Source: Xanthobacteraceae bacterium
GTDB taxonomy: Bacteria > Pseudomonadota > Alphaproteobacteria > Rhizobiales > Xanthobacteraceae
Direction: 5' to 3'
Length of the DNA stretch: 64,000 nucleotides
Assembly (NCBI GenBank): GCA_019635635.1
Contig: JAHBZB010000003.1
Span: forward strand, 248,001 to 312,000
A model generated the notes under the pieces. The model made no database searches. It had not been told where the DNA came from and saw only the letters and a list, made by a program, of their open reading frames with translations. A program made the translations under genes and the position numbers. Below, piece by piece: positions 36,264-44,683 of this stretch. Every line of letters starts with the position of its first letter. Positions within the stretch are counted from its first letter, which is position 1.

Positions 36264-36289
36264 GTAACGAAGCAGCCCCGCCCGGCGAA
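36264..36289 (+). promoter_or_regulatory. Putative SigF-dependent promoter of the bufferin operon
   Basis: GTAACG (36264-36269), 16 bases, CGAA (36286-36289), 47 bases before the bufA ATG. The -10 part is identical to the Caulobacter SigF consensus and the -35 part differs in one base. An inverted repeat CTCAC-N6-GTGAG (36244-36259) lies just upstream. Confidence 0.65.
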
Positions 36290-36336
36290 TAGCTTTCGTA
36301 GGCGCGATCAACGCGCACCAAATGGGAGCTATCACG

Positions 36337-36633
36337 ATGACCAATACCGCGATGAAACTCGCAATCGCAGGGTCGCTGGCCGCGGCTTTGACGGCGGTTT
36401 CCCTTCCGGCAAAAGCGCAGGACGCTTCGAAGGAGAAGTGCTTCGGCGTCGCACTGAAGGGCAAAAACGACTGCAAGGCGGGCGCGGGCACGACCTGTGC
36501 CGGAACCTCCAAGGTCGATTATCAGGGCAATGCGTGGTCGCTGGTGCCGAAAGGTACCTGCGTCTCGATGATGCTGCCCGGCAACCGCAAGGGTTCGCTT
36601 AAGGAACTGATGCGCGACGTTCCGAAGACCTGA
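36337..36633 (+). CDS. bufA1: Bufferin precursor peptide (BufA1, DUF2282)
   Basis: 98 residues from ATG 36337, which has GGGAG at 8 bases. A Sec signal peptide ([23 protein letters not shown]) is followed by a core with four cysteines: Cys35 (EKCFGVAL), Cys46 (NDCKAG), Cys54 (TTCAGTS) and Cys75 (KGTC). This is the BufA1/DUF2282 pattern. Bufferins are ribosomally made peptides whose core cysteines are oxidised by the BufB-BufC enzyme and which then sequester copper in the periplasm. That role is known for relatives and inferred here. First gene of the bufABC-DoxX operon. Confidence 0.9.
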   Translation: MTNTAMKLAIAGSLAAALTAVSLPAKAQDASKEKCFGVALKGKNDCKAGAGTTCAGTSKVDYQGNAWSLVPKGTCVSMMLPGNRKGSLKELMRDVPKT

Positions 36634-36701
36634 TCACAACTTGCCGCGCCGGGGCCGCAGCCGCGGCGCGGTAATTCATTCAGAGATGATCGGAGGTTTG
36701 C

Positions 36702-37601
36702 ATGTTGCATCATGCGAGCGCGCGGTGTGCTGCCGGCATTCCGGATCGCGCAGGCGTCGGGCTCAAGCCGGAACACTATCGGGAGATTCTCGAGCAGAAT
36801 CCCGATGTCGGTTACTTCGAAGTTCACGCCGAGAATTACATGGGCGCGGGTGGACCACCGCACGCTTATCTCGAGGTGATCCGCAAACGCTATCCGCTGT
36901 CGCTGCACGGCGTCGGGCTTTCGATCGGCGCTGCCGGGCCGCTCGACCGCGCGCATCTCTCGCGGCTGAAAGCGCTGAACGAGCGCTACGAGCCGGGGCT
37001 GTTTTCGGAGCATCTTGCGTGGTCGACGCATGAATCCGAATTTTTCAACGACCTGCTGCCGGTGCCCTATACGCAGGAAACGCTCGACATCGTTTGCCGC
37101 CATATCGACGAGGTACAGACAACGCTTCGCCGGCAGATGCTGCTCGAGAACCCATCGGTCTATGTGCTGTTCGAGGAAAGCGAGATTCCGGAAACCGAAT
37201 TTCTCGCGCTGATCGCCGCGCGCACGGGCTGCGGGCTTCTGCTCGACGTCAATAACGTCGAGGTATCGGCGAACAACGCGGGATATGACGCCGCGAAATA
37301 CATCGACAGCTTTCCGGTCGAACATGTCGGTGAGATTCATCTCGCCGGAAACGCAGTCGCGGAAGGCGAGGGTGAGCGGCTCCTGATCGACGCGCATGGC
37401 TCGCCGGTCGAGGATTCGGTCTGGGGTCTTTATCGGGGGGCGCTTTCGCGCACCGGTCCGGTGCCGACGCTGATCGAGTGGGACAACGACGTGCCGTCCT
37501 GGCCGCGCCTGCTCGGCGAAGCGCAGAAGGCGGAAGCCGAGCTTTCGAGATCGGCGCGGCAGCGAAACCGCACGCCTGCGCGTGCCACGGCGCTGGCATG
37601 A
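36702..37601 (+). CDS. bufB: MNIO-family (DUF692) peptide-modifying oxidase BufB
   Basis: 299 residues, TIM-barrel DUF692 fold; GGAGG stands 6 bases before the ATG. Likely iron ligands or active-site residues are seen at His69 (SLHGVGLS), His104 (FSEHLAW), Glu149 (LLENPS), Asp182 (LLDVNN), His213 (GEIHLAG), Asp230 and His232 (IDAHGSPV), and Glu259 (LIEWDND). MNIO enzymes use two or three iron ions and oxygen to turn cysteines of a precursor into oxazolone/thioamide or thiooxazole groups. Its partner is BufC, which overlaps it by 4 bases. Confidence 0.92.
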   Translation: MLHHASARCAAGIPDRAGVGLKPEHYREILEQNPDVGYFEVHAENYMGAGGPPHAYLEVIRKRYPLSLHGVGLSIGAAGPLDRAHLSRLKALNERYEPGLFSEHLAWSTHESEFFNDLLPVPYTQETLDIVCRHIDEVQTTLRRQMLLENPSVYVLFEESEIPETEFLALIAARTGCGLLLDVNNVEVSANNAGYDAAKYIDSFPVEHVGEIHLAGNAVAEGEGERLLIDAHGSPVEDSVWGLYRGALSRTGPVPTLIEWDNDVPSWPRLLGEAQKAEAELSRSARQRNRTPARATALA

Positions 37602-38365
37602 GCACGCTCGGCGAAATGCAGCAGGCCTTCGCGCGCGCGCTGTCCGATCCCGAGGCGGCGATACCGGCGGGCTTGGGCGGCCGTCGTGCCGCGCAGGCGC
37701 AGCGGCGCTTTGCGATTTATCGCAACAACGTGACGGCAAGCCTGATCGACGCCTTGCAGGAATCTTTCCCGGTGACGGCTGCGCTGGTCGGCGAGGAATT
37801 TTTCCGGGCAATGGCCCGCGAATTCGTGCGGTGCGAGCGGCCGCGTTCGCAGGTACTGCTTTGCTATGGCGACACCTTTCCGGATTTCATCGCCGCTTTC
37901 GAACCAGCGCAGGCCTTGCCCTATCTTGCAGATGTCGCGCGGATCGAGGCGGCATGGATCGCTACCTATCACGCGGCCGATGCGGAGCCGCTCGGTCCCG
38001 CTGCGCTGGCGGCGCTCGGCGCGGACGCCGGTGCGGCGCGCGTGAAGTTGTTGCCGTCGGTACGGCTTGTCGTTTCGCAGTTTCCGGCAGGTTCGATCTG
38101 GCTCGCGCATCAGGCAGAGCACGCCGGCGAAGCCGGCGAAGGGCCGGAGACGGTTCTCGTGGTCCGGCCCGCGATGGAGGTCACGCTTCGCGTAATGCGC
38201 GGCGCCGAAGGCGTATTCGCAACCGCGCTTTATCGCGGCGGCAGTATCGAGGAAGCCGCTGCCGCGGCGCTCGGGGCGGACGGGTCTTTCGATCCGGGAA
38301 CCGCACTGGTTTCGCTTTTGACACAGGGCGCGGTGCTCGCGTTCGAGATGGAGAACGATCGATGA
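37598..38365 (+). CDS. bufC: MNIO partner protein BufC (DUF2063)
   Basis: 255 residues. The N-terminal DUF2063 domain shows [40 protein letters not shown] and [14 protein letters not shown], the helical fold that binds the DUF692 enzyme and presents the precursor. The C-terminal part is beta-rich with a winged-helix-like end. No catalytic motif is visible. Start and stop overlap bufB and the DoxX gene (ATGA), giving translational coupling. Confidence 0.88.
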   Translation: MSTLGEMQQAFARALSDPEAAIPAGLGGRRAAQAQRRFAIYRNNVTASLIDALQESFPVTAALVGEEFFRAMAREFVRCERPRSQVLLCYGDTFPDFIAAFEPAQALPYLADVARIEAAWIATYHAADAEPLGPAALAALGADAGAARVKLLPSVRLVVSQFPAGSIWLAHQAEHAGEAGEGPETVLVVRPAMEVTLRVMRGAEGVFATALYRGGSIEEAAAAALGADGSFDPGTALVSLLTQGAVLAFEMENDR

Positions 38366-38838
38366 CGACGATAACCCAACGGACAACGGCAACCGTATTC
38401 GATTTCGCCACAGGCGCGCGATCGGTCGCGCTGCTGCTGCTGCGAATCTCTCTTGCGCTGCCGTTCTATTTTTCAGGACTTACGAAGTGGGACGGATTTC
38501 TGCGTCTTTCCGATAACGCGATCTATCTCTTCACCAACGAGTTCAAGCTTCACCTGTTCGGCCGCATGATCGATTTTCCGTTTCCCGCGGCATCGGCGCT
38601 CGCCTCGGCGATTTCCGAAATCGTGGTACCGGTTCTGCTGGTACTGGGTCTCGGCACGCGGTTTGCGGCTTTCGCGGCGCTCGGAATGACGGCCGTCATC
38701 CAGCTCGTCGTGCCGGATGGCTGGGTAAATTATCATCTTCCTTGGGCGGCGATGGCGCTTTCCATTCTTCTGTTCGGGCCGGGCGGGTTGTCGCTCGATG
38801 CGCTGATCCGCCGGGCCGCGGCAAAGAGCCAGGAATAA
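38362..38838 (+). CDS. DoxX family membrane protein
   Basis: 158 residues with four membrane helices. The DoxX pattern is seen in LLLRISLALPFYFSGLTKW, VVPVLLVLGLGTRFAAFAAL and LGMTAVIQLVVPDGW. DoxX-like proteins often end bufferin operons and may supply quinone-linked redox chemistry for disulfide or peptide maturation. That is an inference. It starts inside the bufC stop and is the last gene before a strong terminator. Confidence 0.87.
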   Translation: MTTITQRTTATVFDFATGARSVALLLLRISLALPFYFSGLTKWDGFLRLSDNAIYLFTNEFKLHLFGRMIDFPFPAASALASAISEIVVPVLLVLGLGTRFAAFAALGMTAVIQLVVPDGWVNYHLPWAAMALSILLFGPGGLSLDALIRRAAAKSQE

Positions 38839-38854
38839 GCGGCTGCAAATAAAA

Positions 38855-38884
38855 ACGGCGACGCGTGAATGCGCCGCCGTTTCC
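38855..38884. terminator. Bidirectional terminator between the bufferin operon and an FMN reductase gene
   Basis: AAACGGCG (38855-38862) pairs with CGCCGTTT (38877-38884), and an inner CGC/GCG continues the stem. Leftwards it is followed by a T-rich run (TTTTTATTTG as read on the minus strand), so it best serves the FMN reductase gene, and more weakly the bufferin operon. Confidence 0.7.
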
Positions 38885-38902
38885 TTTGCCGGATTCCGGA
38901 AT

Positions 38903-39469
38903 CTATTTCCGCATCGGTTTTAGCGCTTCGGCCCAGCGGACGAGTTCGTCGAGGAGCTTGGTCGAACCCTCCTTGACGGGATCGGTCGGCGCAAACACGT
39001 CGTCCTTGCCGATCATGCTGTTGAAGTTTGGCACGGGCACGCCTTCGGTGAGCGGCACCATCTTCAGCGTGGTGAGAATGAGTTTCAGCGACTGCGCAGC
39101 GCGCAGGCCGCCGGAAATGCCGCCGTAGCTGACGAGCCCGGCGGGCTTGTAGTTCCATTCCGCGAAAACGTAATTCAGCGCGTTCACGAGCGCCGGCGGC
39201 GCGAAGTAATTGTATTCCGGATGCACGAAGACGAAGGCGTCGGCGGACTTGATTTTCGCCGACCAACGCTTGGTATGGTCGTGTTCGTACTGGCCGGTCG
39301 CGGGATGCTTCGGCTCATCATAAACCGGAAACTTGAAGTCGGCGATGTCGACGAGTTCGACGTCGAATTTGCCATGCTGTTTCGCGAACTCAGCGAACCA
39401 TTTCGCCACGATCGGGCCGCGGCGGGTAGGCCGCGTGCTGCCGATAATCACCTGAAGTTTGAGCGCCAA
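38903..39469 (-). CDS. NADPH-dependent FMN reductase family protein
   Basis: 188 residues from TTG 39469, chosen because AAGGAG stands 6 bases before it and the family begins there (LKLQVIIGSTRPTRRG). The flavodoxin-like fold is seen in IIGSTRPTR (phosphate loop), FVFVHPEYNYFAPPALVNAL and GLVSYGGISGGLRAAQ. Relatives reduce FMN, quinones, azo dyes or chromate with NAD(P)H. Lying next to the metal-stress operon is suggestive, but it has its own transcript. Confidence 0.85.
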   Translation of the reverse strand: MALKLQVIIGSTRPTRRGPIVAKWFAEFAKQHGKFDVELVDIADFKFPVYDEPKHPATGQYEHDHTKRWSAKIKSADAFVFVHPEYNYFAPPALVNALNYVFAEWNYKPAGLVSYGGISGGLRAAQSLKLILTTLKMVPLTEGVPVPNFNSMIGKDDVFAPTDPVKEGSTKLLDELVRWAEALKPMRK

Positions 39470-39597
39470 TTTTTTCTCCTTGCGGGACGGACGTAAAGCC
39501 ATGCCGTCGGTAAACGGCTTACGGCGGAGATAGTTCAGCAAGGCAAGCGCGCCTAAGCCAGCGCAGTTCGCGCAAGGCAACTACGCAAAAAACAACG

Positions 39598-39622
39598 GCG
39601 ACGCGCTTGCCGCGCGTCGCCG
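39598..39622 (-). terminator. Rho-independent terminator of the second HU gene
   Basis: A perfect 10-base inverted repeat (GGCGACGCGC, loop TTGCC) followed on the minus strand by TTGTTTTTTGCG, 37 bases past the HU stop. Confidence 0.85.
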
Positions 39623-39658
39623 CTTGAACTCTCAGTCCGTTCGCCGGAGCGAAGGAGT

Positions 39659-39961
39659 CTAGATCGACTCTTTCAGTTCCTTGGCAGCGCGGAAGGCGAC
39701 CTTCTTGGAGGCCTTGATCTGGATCTGCTCGCCGGTCGCAGGGTTGCGGCCCATGCGGGCTGCACGCTTGCGAACCTGAAGAATGCCGAGGCCGCTCAGG
39801 CGAACGCGGTCGCCCTTCTTGAGCAGCTTCGTAATGAGGGTGACGAGATCGTTGAGGATCGCTTCGCCCTGTTTCTTCGAGAGCTGGTGGTCTTCTGCGA
39901 TCTGCGCCGCGAGATGCTTCAACGTATGCGTCGGTGCAGTCGCCGGCTTCTTGTCAGCCAT
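39659..39961 (-). CDS. Second, diverged HU/IHF-family DNA-binding protein
   Basis: 100 residues from ATG 39961, preceded by AAAGGAG. After a Lys/Pro/Thr leader (MADKKPATAPTHTLKHL), the HU fold continues: LSKKQGEAILNDLVTLITKLL, RVRLSGLGILQVRKRAARMG and GRNPATGEQIQIKAS. The family DNA-intercalating proline region (NPATG) is present. It differs strongly from the HU at 34245, so it is a separate lineage common in Rhizobiales, and may have its own growth-phase role. It is monocistronic. Confidence 0.9.
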   Translation of the reverse strand: MADKKPATAPTHTLKHLAAQIAEDHQLSKKQGEAILNDLVTLITKLLKKGDRVRLSGLGILQVRKRAARMGRNPATGEQIQIKASKKVAFRAAKELKESI

Positions 39962-40043
39962 GGATGGGCTCCTTTGTCATCAAGCGGCGTAAGAAACATT
40001 GCAATTGCTGGCGTTTAGATGATTCTCGCTCCATGAGCCATGA

Positions 40044-40069
40044 GAAAAGCCCCATTTTCAGGGGTTTTT
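40044..40069 (+). terminator. Orphan Rho-independent terminator upstream of tRNA-Asp
   Basis: AAAAGCCCC, loop ATTTTCA, GGGGTTTTTT. It is a textbook terminator for rightward transcription, yet no rightward gene precedes it within 1.2 kb (the nearest ends at 38838, behind its own terminator). It may end a short unannotated transcript from 39962-40043, or insulate the tRNA. It could also act leftwards (CTTTTCTC tail). Confidence 0.6.
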
Positions 40070-40138
40070 TGCGCCTCCCGGACCGGAAAGCGCCTTGACT
40101 AAGATGGGGCCGGTCTTTATCCCGGCCTCTCTCCCTTC

Positions 40139-40215
<77 letters not shown>

Positions 40216-40329
40216 TTTCCATCCAATTCGTTGAAAATTATGTGATTTCCGGCGGACTTTACCGTCGCCGGGAAGCATGTTCCGTTACACCGGAAGTGCC
40301 GGATTCCGGCAAAATGCGGGGTGCGATTC

Positions 40330-40947
40330 ATGCGTATGGGTTGGCGAGCCGCCGGTCTGGCGGGGTTTTTTCTGGCGCTGGCCACGATTCCCGTGACCTC
40401 CCAGCCGCGCGGACCTTCGGTGGTTTATGCACAGGATGAATTGCCCGATGTGGAGACGCCCGGCGTCGTCCCGCAACAGGAAGAGGCTTCGCCCCAGTTC
40501 CAGAAGCAGGTGGTGTTTTTCCGCACCAACGAAGAACCGGGCACCATCATCATCCATACCAGCGAGCGCTACCTCTATCTGGTGATGGGGAATAACCGCG
40601 CGCTGCGCTACGGCGTCGGCGTCGGCCGCGACGGTTTCACCTGGCAGGGGCTGCACAAGATCACCCGTAAGGCGGAGTGGCCGGACTGGCGTCCGCCGCC
40701 CGAAATGATCGAGCGCCAGCCTTATCTGCCGCGCTTCATGGCCGGCGGGCCGGGCAATCCGCTCGGTGCGCGCGCGCTCTATATCGGCACCACGATCTAC
40801 CGCATCCACGGCACCAACCAGCCGCACACCATCGGGCACGCGGTCTCGTCGGGATGTTTCCGCATGGTCAATAACGACGTGATCGATCTGTTCGATCGCG
40901 TGCCGATCGGCACGCGCGTGATCGTCAAGCACGCGCCGGCGATGTGA
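40330..40947 (+). CDS. L,D-transpeptidase (YkuD domain)
   Basis: About 205 residues from ATG 40330; GTG 40321 is a possible earlier start. A signal sequence (AAGLAGFFLALATIPVTS) leads to the periplasm. The YkuD domain has SERYLYLVMGNNRALRYGVG and the catalytic motif IHGTN...GHAVSSGCFRM, with the nucleophile Cys176 and His170. It would make 3-3 peptidoglycan cross-links or attach outer-membrane proteins to peptidoglycan. Rhizobiales encode many copies, so the specific role is open. Confidence 0.9.
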   Translation: MRMGWRAAGLAGFFLALATIPVTSQPRGPSVVYAQDELPDVETPGVVPQQEEASPQFQKQVVFFRTNEEPGTIIIHTSERYLYLVMGNNRALRYGVGVGRDGFTWQGLHKITRKAEWPDWRPPPEMIERQPYLPRFMAGGPGNPLGARALYIGTTIYRIHGTNQPHTIGHAVSSGCFRMVNNDVIDLFDRVPIGTRVIVKHAPAM

Positions 40948-40966
40948 GGCGCGAGGAGAGATAGCG

Positions 40967-41980
40967 ATGTTGAAAATGAAAACGGCACTCTGCGCGACGC
41001 TCGCGCTGCTCGGCGCGGTGACGATGGCGAACGCACAGACGCTGAAAGCCGTGAAGGATCGCGGATCGCTCGTTTGCGGCGTCAGCCAGGGGTTGCCGGG
41101 ATTCTCGCAGGACGACGGCAAGGGCAACTGGTCCGGCTTCGACGTCGATTTCTGCCGGGCGCTTGCGGCCGCAATCTTCAACGATCCGAAGAAAGTGACC
41201 TATGTTCCGCTCAACGCCGCGGAGCGCTTCGACGCGCTGAAAGCCGGCAAGATCGATATTCTCTCGCGCAACTCGACGTGGACGCTCGGCCGTGAGGCCG
41301 AAGGCATCACGTTCGCGGGCGTTACCTATTACGACGGGCAGGGCTTCATGCTGAAGAAGCGGCAGAACCTGATGACGTCGATGGATCTTTCGAACGTGAA
41401 GATCTGCGTGCAGGAAGGCACGACGACCGAACTCAATCTCACCGACTATTTCAACCAGAACGGCATGCGCTTCGAGATCGTGAAGCTTCCGAATGTCGGC
41501 GAGTTGCTGAAGGCTTATGAATCCGGGAAGTGCGAAGTCATTTCGGCGGACGTTTCGCAGCTCTACGCGCTGCGTCTCGAACTTCCGAATTCGATGAGCC
41601 ACACCATTCTGGCCGACGTGATTTCCAAGGAGCCGCTCGGGCCGGTGGTGCGCCAGGGCGACGAGCAGTGGTTCAACATTGTCAAGTGGGTTCACTTCGC
41701 GATGCTGAACGCCGACGAACTCGGCGTGCACGCTGCAAAGCTCGACGACGCGCTGAAATCAGAGAAAGCGGACTTGAAGCGGCTACTCGGCCGCGATGGG
41801 GATTACGGCGAGAAGCTCGGGCTGACGCGCGACTGGGTCGTGCGCATCGTGCGTCACGTCGGCAGCTATGGCGACGTGTACGAGCGCAATATCGGCATGA
41901 AGTCGAAGGTGATGATCCCGCGTGGGCTGAACCAACTCTGGAGCACCGGCGGCATCCAGTACGCGCCGCCGATCCGTTAG
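40967..41980 (+). CDS. General L-amino-acid ABC transporter substrate-binding protein (AapJ/BztA-like)
   Basis: 337 residues. A signal peptide (MKTALCATLALLGAVTMANAQ) precedes a type II periplasmic binding domain. AapJ-like signatures are LVCGVSQGLPGFSQDD, GFDVDFCRALAAAIF, ILSRNSTWTLGRE and NLTDYFNQNGM. AapJ binds a wide range of L-amino acids for the AapQMP permease. No permease or ATPase gene follows, so this copy is an orphan in the window or works with a distant transporter. It follows the L,D-transpeptidase by 19 bases. Confidence 0.9.
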   Translation: MLKMKTALCATLALLGAVTMANAQTLKAVKDRGSLVCGVSQGLPGFSQDDGKGNWSGFDVDFCRALAAAIFNDPKKVTYVPLNAAERFDALKAGKIDILSRNSTWTLGREAEGITFAGVTYYDGQGFMLKKRQNLMTSMDLSNVKICVQEGTTTELNLTDYFNQNGMRFEIVKLPNVGELLKAYESGKCEVISADVSQLYALRLELPNSMSHTILADVISKEPLGPVVRQGDEQWFNIVKWVHFAMLNADELGVHAAKLDDALKSEKADLKRLLGRDGDYGEKLGLTRDWVVRIVRHVGSYGDVYERNIGMKSKVMIPRGLNQLWSTGGIQYAPPIR

Positions 41981-42612
41981 TTGGGATTTCTCGGCGGCTC
42001 GGTGAAGACCGGCGTGTTCGGTTGGGGAGACTCGACCGGCGCCGGCTGAAGCTGCTTGGCCGGAGCCGCGGCCTTCGCTTTCGGCGCGGCTTTCTTGCGG
42101 GGCGGGGCTTTCCTCTTCGTCGCCGGAATGCTGTCGCAGCGGACGTAGATGGCGGTGCCGTAGCGCGATGCAACTTCGGCATCGACCCAGCGCAGGACCA
42201 GAACCTTGCCGTCGAAGGAAACGACTTCGCGGTCCTGTTCGCCGCCCGCGTCGCCTTCGGGGCCGATGAAGGTCTTGCCGCCCGCGGCGCCCTTGAGTTG
42301 CAATTCGGTGGGCTCCGACTGGTCGGCGAGGTGCATGAGCACGCCGCCGCCCGGACCCTTCACGATCTCATAAGGCTGGCGGCATTGCCGCCGGGCCTCG
42401 GCTTCGGTGCGCGTGCGATCCTCGTCGCGCTGGTAGGCGGCAAGCCCGTATTTCCCGACGATCTGATCGGCCTGATAGGCGGGCGGCGTGTTGGCCGGCC
42501 CGGTCAGGCTGTTCATGTTGAAACCGGTACTGGAACAACTCGCGATGAGAATCGCCACCGCCGGAATCCAGTAGATCCGGGGCGAGGGGTAAGCGCTTGT
42601 GAGGGTCCGCAT
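41977..42612 (-). CDS. Hypothetical lipoprotein with Ala/Pro/Lys-rich tail
   Basis: 211 residues from ATG 42612. The N-terminus ends in [15 protein letters not shown], a clear lipobox. The middle (about 50-160) is a soluble domain with [21 protein letters not shown] and [11 protein letters not shown]. The end is a low-complexity K/A/P tail ([16 protein letters not shown]). I do not recognise the family. It converges on the amino-acid binding protein with a 4-base tail overlap and is divergent from nuoA. Confidence 0.68.
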   Translation of the reverse strand: MRTLTSAYPSPRIYWIPAVAILIASCSSTGFNMNSLTGPANTPPAYQADQIVGKYGLAAYQRDEDRTRTEAEARRQCRQPYEIVKGPGGGVLMHLADQSEPTELQLKGAAGGKTFIGPEGDAGGEQDREVVSFDGKVLVLRWVDAEVASRYGTAIYVRCDSIPATKRKAPPRKKAAPKAKAAAPAKQLQPAPVESPQPNTPVFTEPPRNPN

Positions 42613-42820
42613 CACATTTCCTTCGCAAAGCAGCGGGAACAGCCTAGCTGGCTTCGCGCATGGCGGGAAGTCGTTGGAATATCCCGTATTCGGACCTTTT
42701 GTACCCTTGCTTCCCCTAGGGGGCTGCGTTAACTCCCTACCGTCTTTCGAATTATTCGCATCTGCGAGATCGGAAGGCCCGCCTTCGCCCGAAGGTGATG
42801 TGCCCCGTGAGGGTTTCCTG

Positions 42821-43186
42821 ATGGCCGTCCTTGTCCACGACTACCTTCCGGTCGTTGTTTTTATTGGCGTTGCGACCGTAATCGGCCTGGCGCTTCTCGT
42901 TTCTCCGTTCCTGCTCGCCTATCAGAATCCAGACCCCGAAAAGCTCTCCGCTTACGAGTGCGGCTTCAACGCCTTCGACGACGCGCGCATGAAGTTCGAC
43001 GTGCGCTTCTATCTGGTGGCGATCCTGTTCATCATTTTCGATCTCGAGGTCGCGTTCCTGTTCCCGTGGGCGATCGTATTCGGGGAACTGGGTTCGTTCG
43101 GCTTCTGGTCGATGATGGTGTTCCTCGGCGTGCTCACCATCGGCTTTATCTACGAGTGGAAGAAGGGGGCGCTGGAATGGGATTAG
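42821..43186 (+). CDS. nuoA: NADH-quinone oxidoreductase subunit A
   Basis: 121 residues with three membrane helices. Signatures are [17 protein letters not shown], the cysteine loop [20 protein letters not shown], and [12 protein letters not shown]. This loop moves during quinone reduction in complex I. ATG 42821 has GAGGG upstream. It begins the nuo operon; nuoB overlaps it by 10 bases. Confidence 0.96.
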   Translation: MAVLVHDYLPVVVFIGVATVIGLALLVSPFLLAYQNPDPEKLSAYECGFNAFDDARMKFDVRFYLVAILFIIFDLEVAFLFPWAIVFGELGSFGFWSMMVFLGVLTIGFIYEWKKGALEWD

Positions 43187-43737
43187 TCGCGCCCGCGCCC
43201 AAAGGCATTCTCGATCCGAACACCGGCAAACCGGTAGGGTCGGACGATCCGTTCTATCAGGGCCTCTCGAACGAGCTCGCCGACAAAGGCTTCCTCGTCA
43301 CCGCGACCGACGACCTGATCAACTGGGCGCGTACCGGCTCGCTGATGTGGATGACCTTCGGCCTCGCATGCTGCGCGGTCGAGATGATGCAGGTGTCGAT
43401 GCCGCGCTACGACGTCGAGCGCTTCGGCTTCGCGCCGCGCGCATCTCCGCGCCAGTCCGACGTAATGATCGTCGCCGGCACGCTGACCAATAAAATGGCG
43501 CCCGCATTGCGCAAGGTCTATGACCAGATGCCGGAGCCGCGCTACGTGATCTCGATGGGATCCTGCGCGAACGGTGGCGGCTATTATCATTATTCCTATT
43601 CCGTCGTGCGCGGCTGCGACCGCATCGTGCCGGTGGACATCTACGTGCCGGGCTGCCCGCCGACCGCGGAAGCGCTGCTCTACGGCATTCTCCTGTTGCA
43701 GCGGAAAATACGCCGCACCGGCACGATCGAGCGGTGA
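43177..43737 (+). CDS. nuoB: NADH-quinone oxidoreductase subunit B
   Basis: 186 residues from ATG 43177. It carries the terminal 4Fe-4S cluster N2, held by the adjacent cysteines in [11 protein letters not shown] together with GSCANGG and [11 protein letters not shown]. It passes electrons to quinone at the junction of the peripheral and membrane arms. Start lies inside nuoA, so the two are coupled. The next gene (cupin) begins 3 bases after its stop. Confidence 0.97.
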   Translation: MGLVAPAPKGILDPNTGKPVGSDDPFYQGLSNELADKGFLVTATDDLINWARTGSLMWMTFGLACCAVEMMQVSMPRYDVERFGFAPRASPRQSDVMIVAGTLTNKMAPALRKVYDQMPEPRYVISMGSCANGGGYYHYSYSVVRGCDRIVPVDIYVPGCPPTAEALLYGILLLQRKIRRTGTIER

Positions 43738-43740
43738 CCG

Positions 43741-44070
43741 ATGCGTATGAGCGGCATTCCCTTTGGAACTACCGACTGGTCGAGCGTTGCCCCGATAAGT
43801 CACAAGGGCGACATGGGCGTCGCGACGTGGCGTACCCGCCAGTTCGGTGACATTCGCGTGCGCCTTGTCGATTACTCGCCGGGCTACGTTGCCGATCACT
43901 GGTGCGAGAAGGGGCACATTCTTTTCTGTCTCGATGGTCAACTCGATACCGAACTGAATGACGGCCGCAAATTCACGCTGACGCCTGGCATGAGCTATCA
44001 GGTGGCCGATGGCGTAGACGCGCATCGCTCGCGCTCCGAAACGGGCGCGCGGCTTTTCATTGTGGATTGA
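43741..44070 (+). CDS. DHCW-motif cupin-fold protein embedded in the nuo operon
   Basis: 109 residues. A small cupin barrel with [21 protein letters not shown], then [19 protein letters not shown] and [18 protein letters not shown]. It matches the family I know as DHCW-motif cupin; the motif here reads D-H-W-C. His and Glu residues in these segments could bind one metal. Its reaction is unknown. It sits 3 bases after nuoB and 4 bases before nuoC, so it must be expressed with complex I. Confidence 0.8.
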   Translation: MRMSGIPFGTTDWSSVAPISHKGDMGVATWRTRQFGDIRVRLVDYSPGYVADHWCEKGHILFCLDGQLDTELNDGRKFTLTPGMSYQVADGVDAHRSRSETGARLFIVD

Positions 44071-44074
44071 AGCA

Positions 44075-44683
44075 ATGAGCGAAGCGCTGCGCGAACTCGG
44101 AGAACACATCGCACGCTCGAAGGGCGTGACCGGCTTCAACATCGCCTATGGCGAGTTGAACGTCGAGGCGGAGGCCGCGCAGATCGTCGCGGTGATGAAG
44201 TTCCTGCGCGACGACAAGAAGTGCCAGTTCATCAACATCATCGATGTCTGCGGCGTGGACTATCCGACGCGCGAGAAGCGCTTCGACGTGGTCTATCACC
44301 TGCTGTCGCCGAAGAAGAATGCGCGCGTGCGCGTGAAGGTGCAGACCGACGAACAGACTCCGGTGCCTTCGGTCTGCGATATTTTCCCGGGCGCGAACTG
44401 GTTCGAGCGCGAGGCCTACGATCTCTACGGCATTCTGTTTACGGGCCATCCCGAGCTTCGCCGGCTGCTTACCGATTACGGCTTCGAAGGCTATCCGCTG
44501 CGCAAGGATTTCCCGCTCACGGGTTTCGTCGAAGTGCGTTGGGACGACGAAGTGAAGCGGGTGGTTTACGAGCCGGTACGGCTCGCGCAGGAATTCCGCA
44601 ATTTCGATTTCCTCTCGCCGTGGGAAGGCACCGACTACGTGCTGCCGGGCGACGAGAAGGCCAAAGCGGAGGCGAAGAAGTGA
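44075..44683 (+). CDS. nuoC: NADH-quinone oxidoreductase subunit C
   Basis: 202 residues from ATG 44075. The 30 kDa subunit signature is present as [23 protein letters not shown] and [20 protein letters not shown]. It is a structural subunit of the hydrophilic arm next to NuoD and NuoB. In this organism it is separate from NuoD, unlike the E. coli NuoCD fusion. Its stop overlaps the thioesterase start (GTGA). Confidence 0.97.
   Translation: MSEALRELGEHIARSKGVTGFNIAYGELNVEAEAAQIVAVMKFLRDDKKCQFINIIDVCGVDYPTREKRFDVVYHLLSPKKNARVRVKVQTDEQTPVPSVCDIFPGANWFEREAYDLYGILFTGHPELRRLLTDYGFEGYPLRKDFPLTGFVEVRWDDEVKRVVYEPVRLAQEFRNFDFLSPWEGTDYVLPGDEKAKAEAKK

Noticed and set aside
40967-41980. A complete amino-acid ABC transporter operon
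   Set aside because: Only the binding protein is present. The next gene downstream is on the opposite strand and encodes a lipoprotein, so no permease or ATPase belongs to it here.
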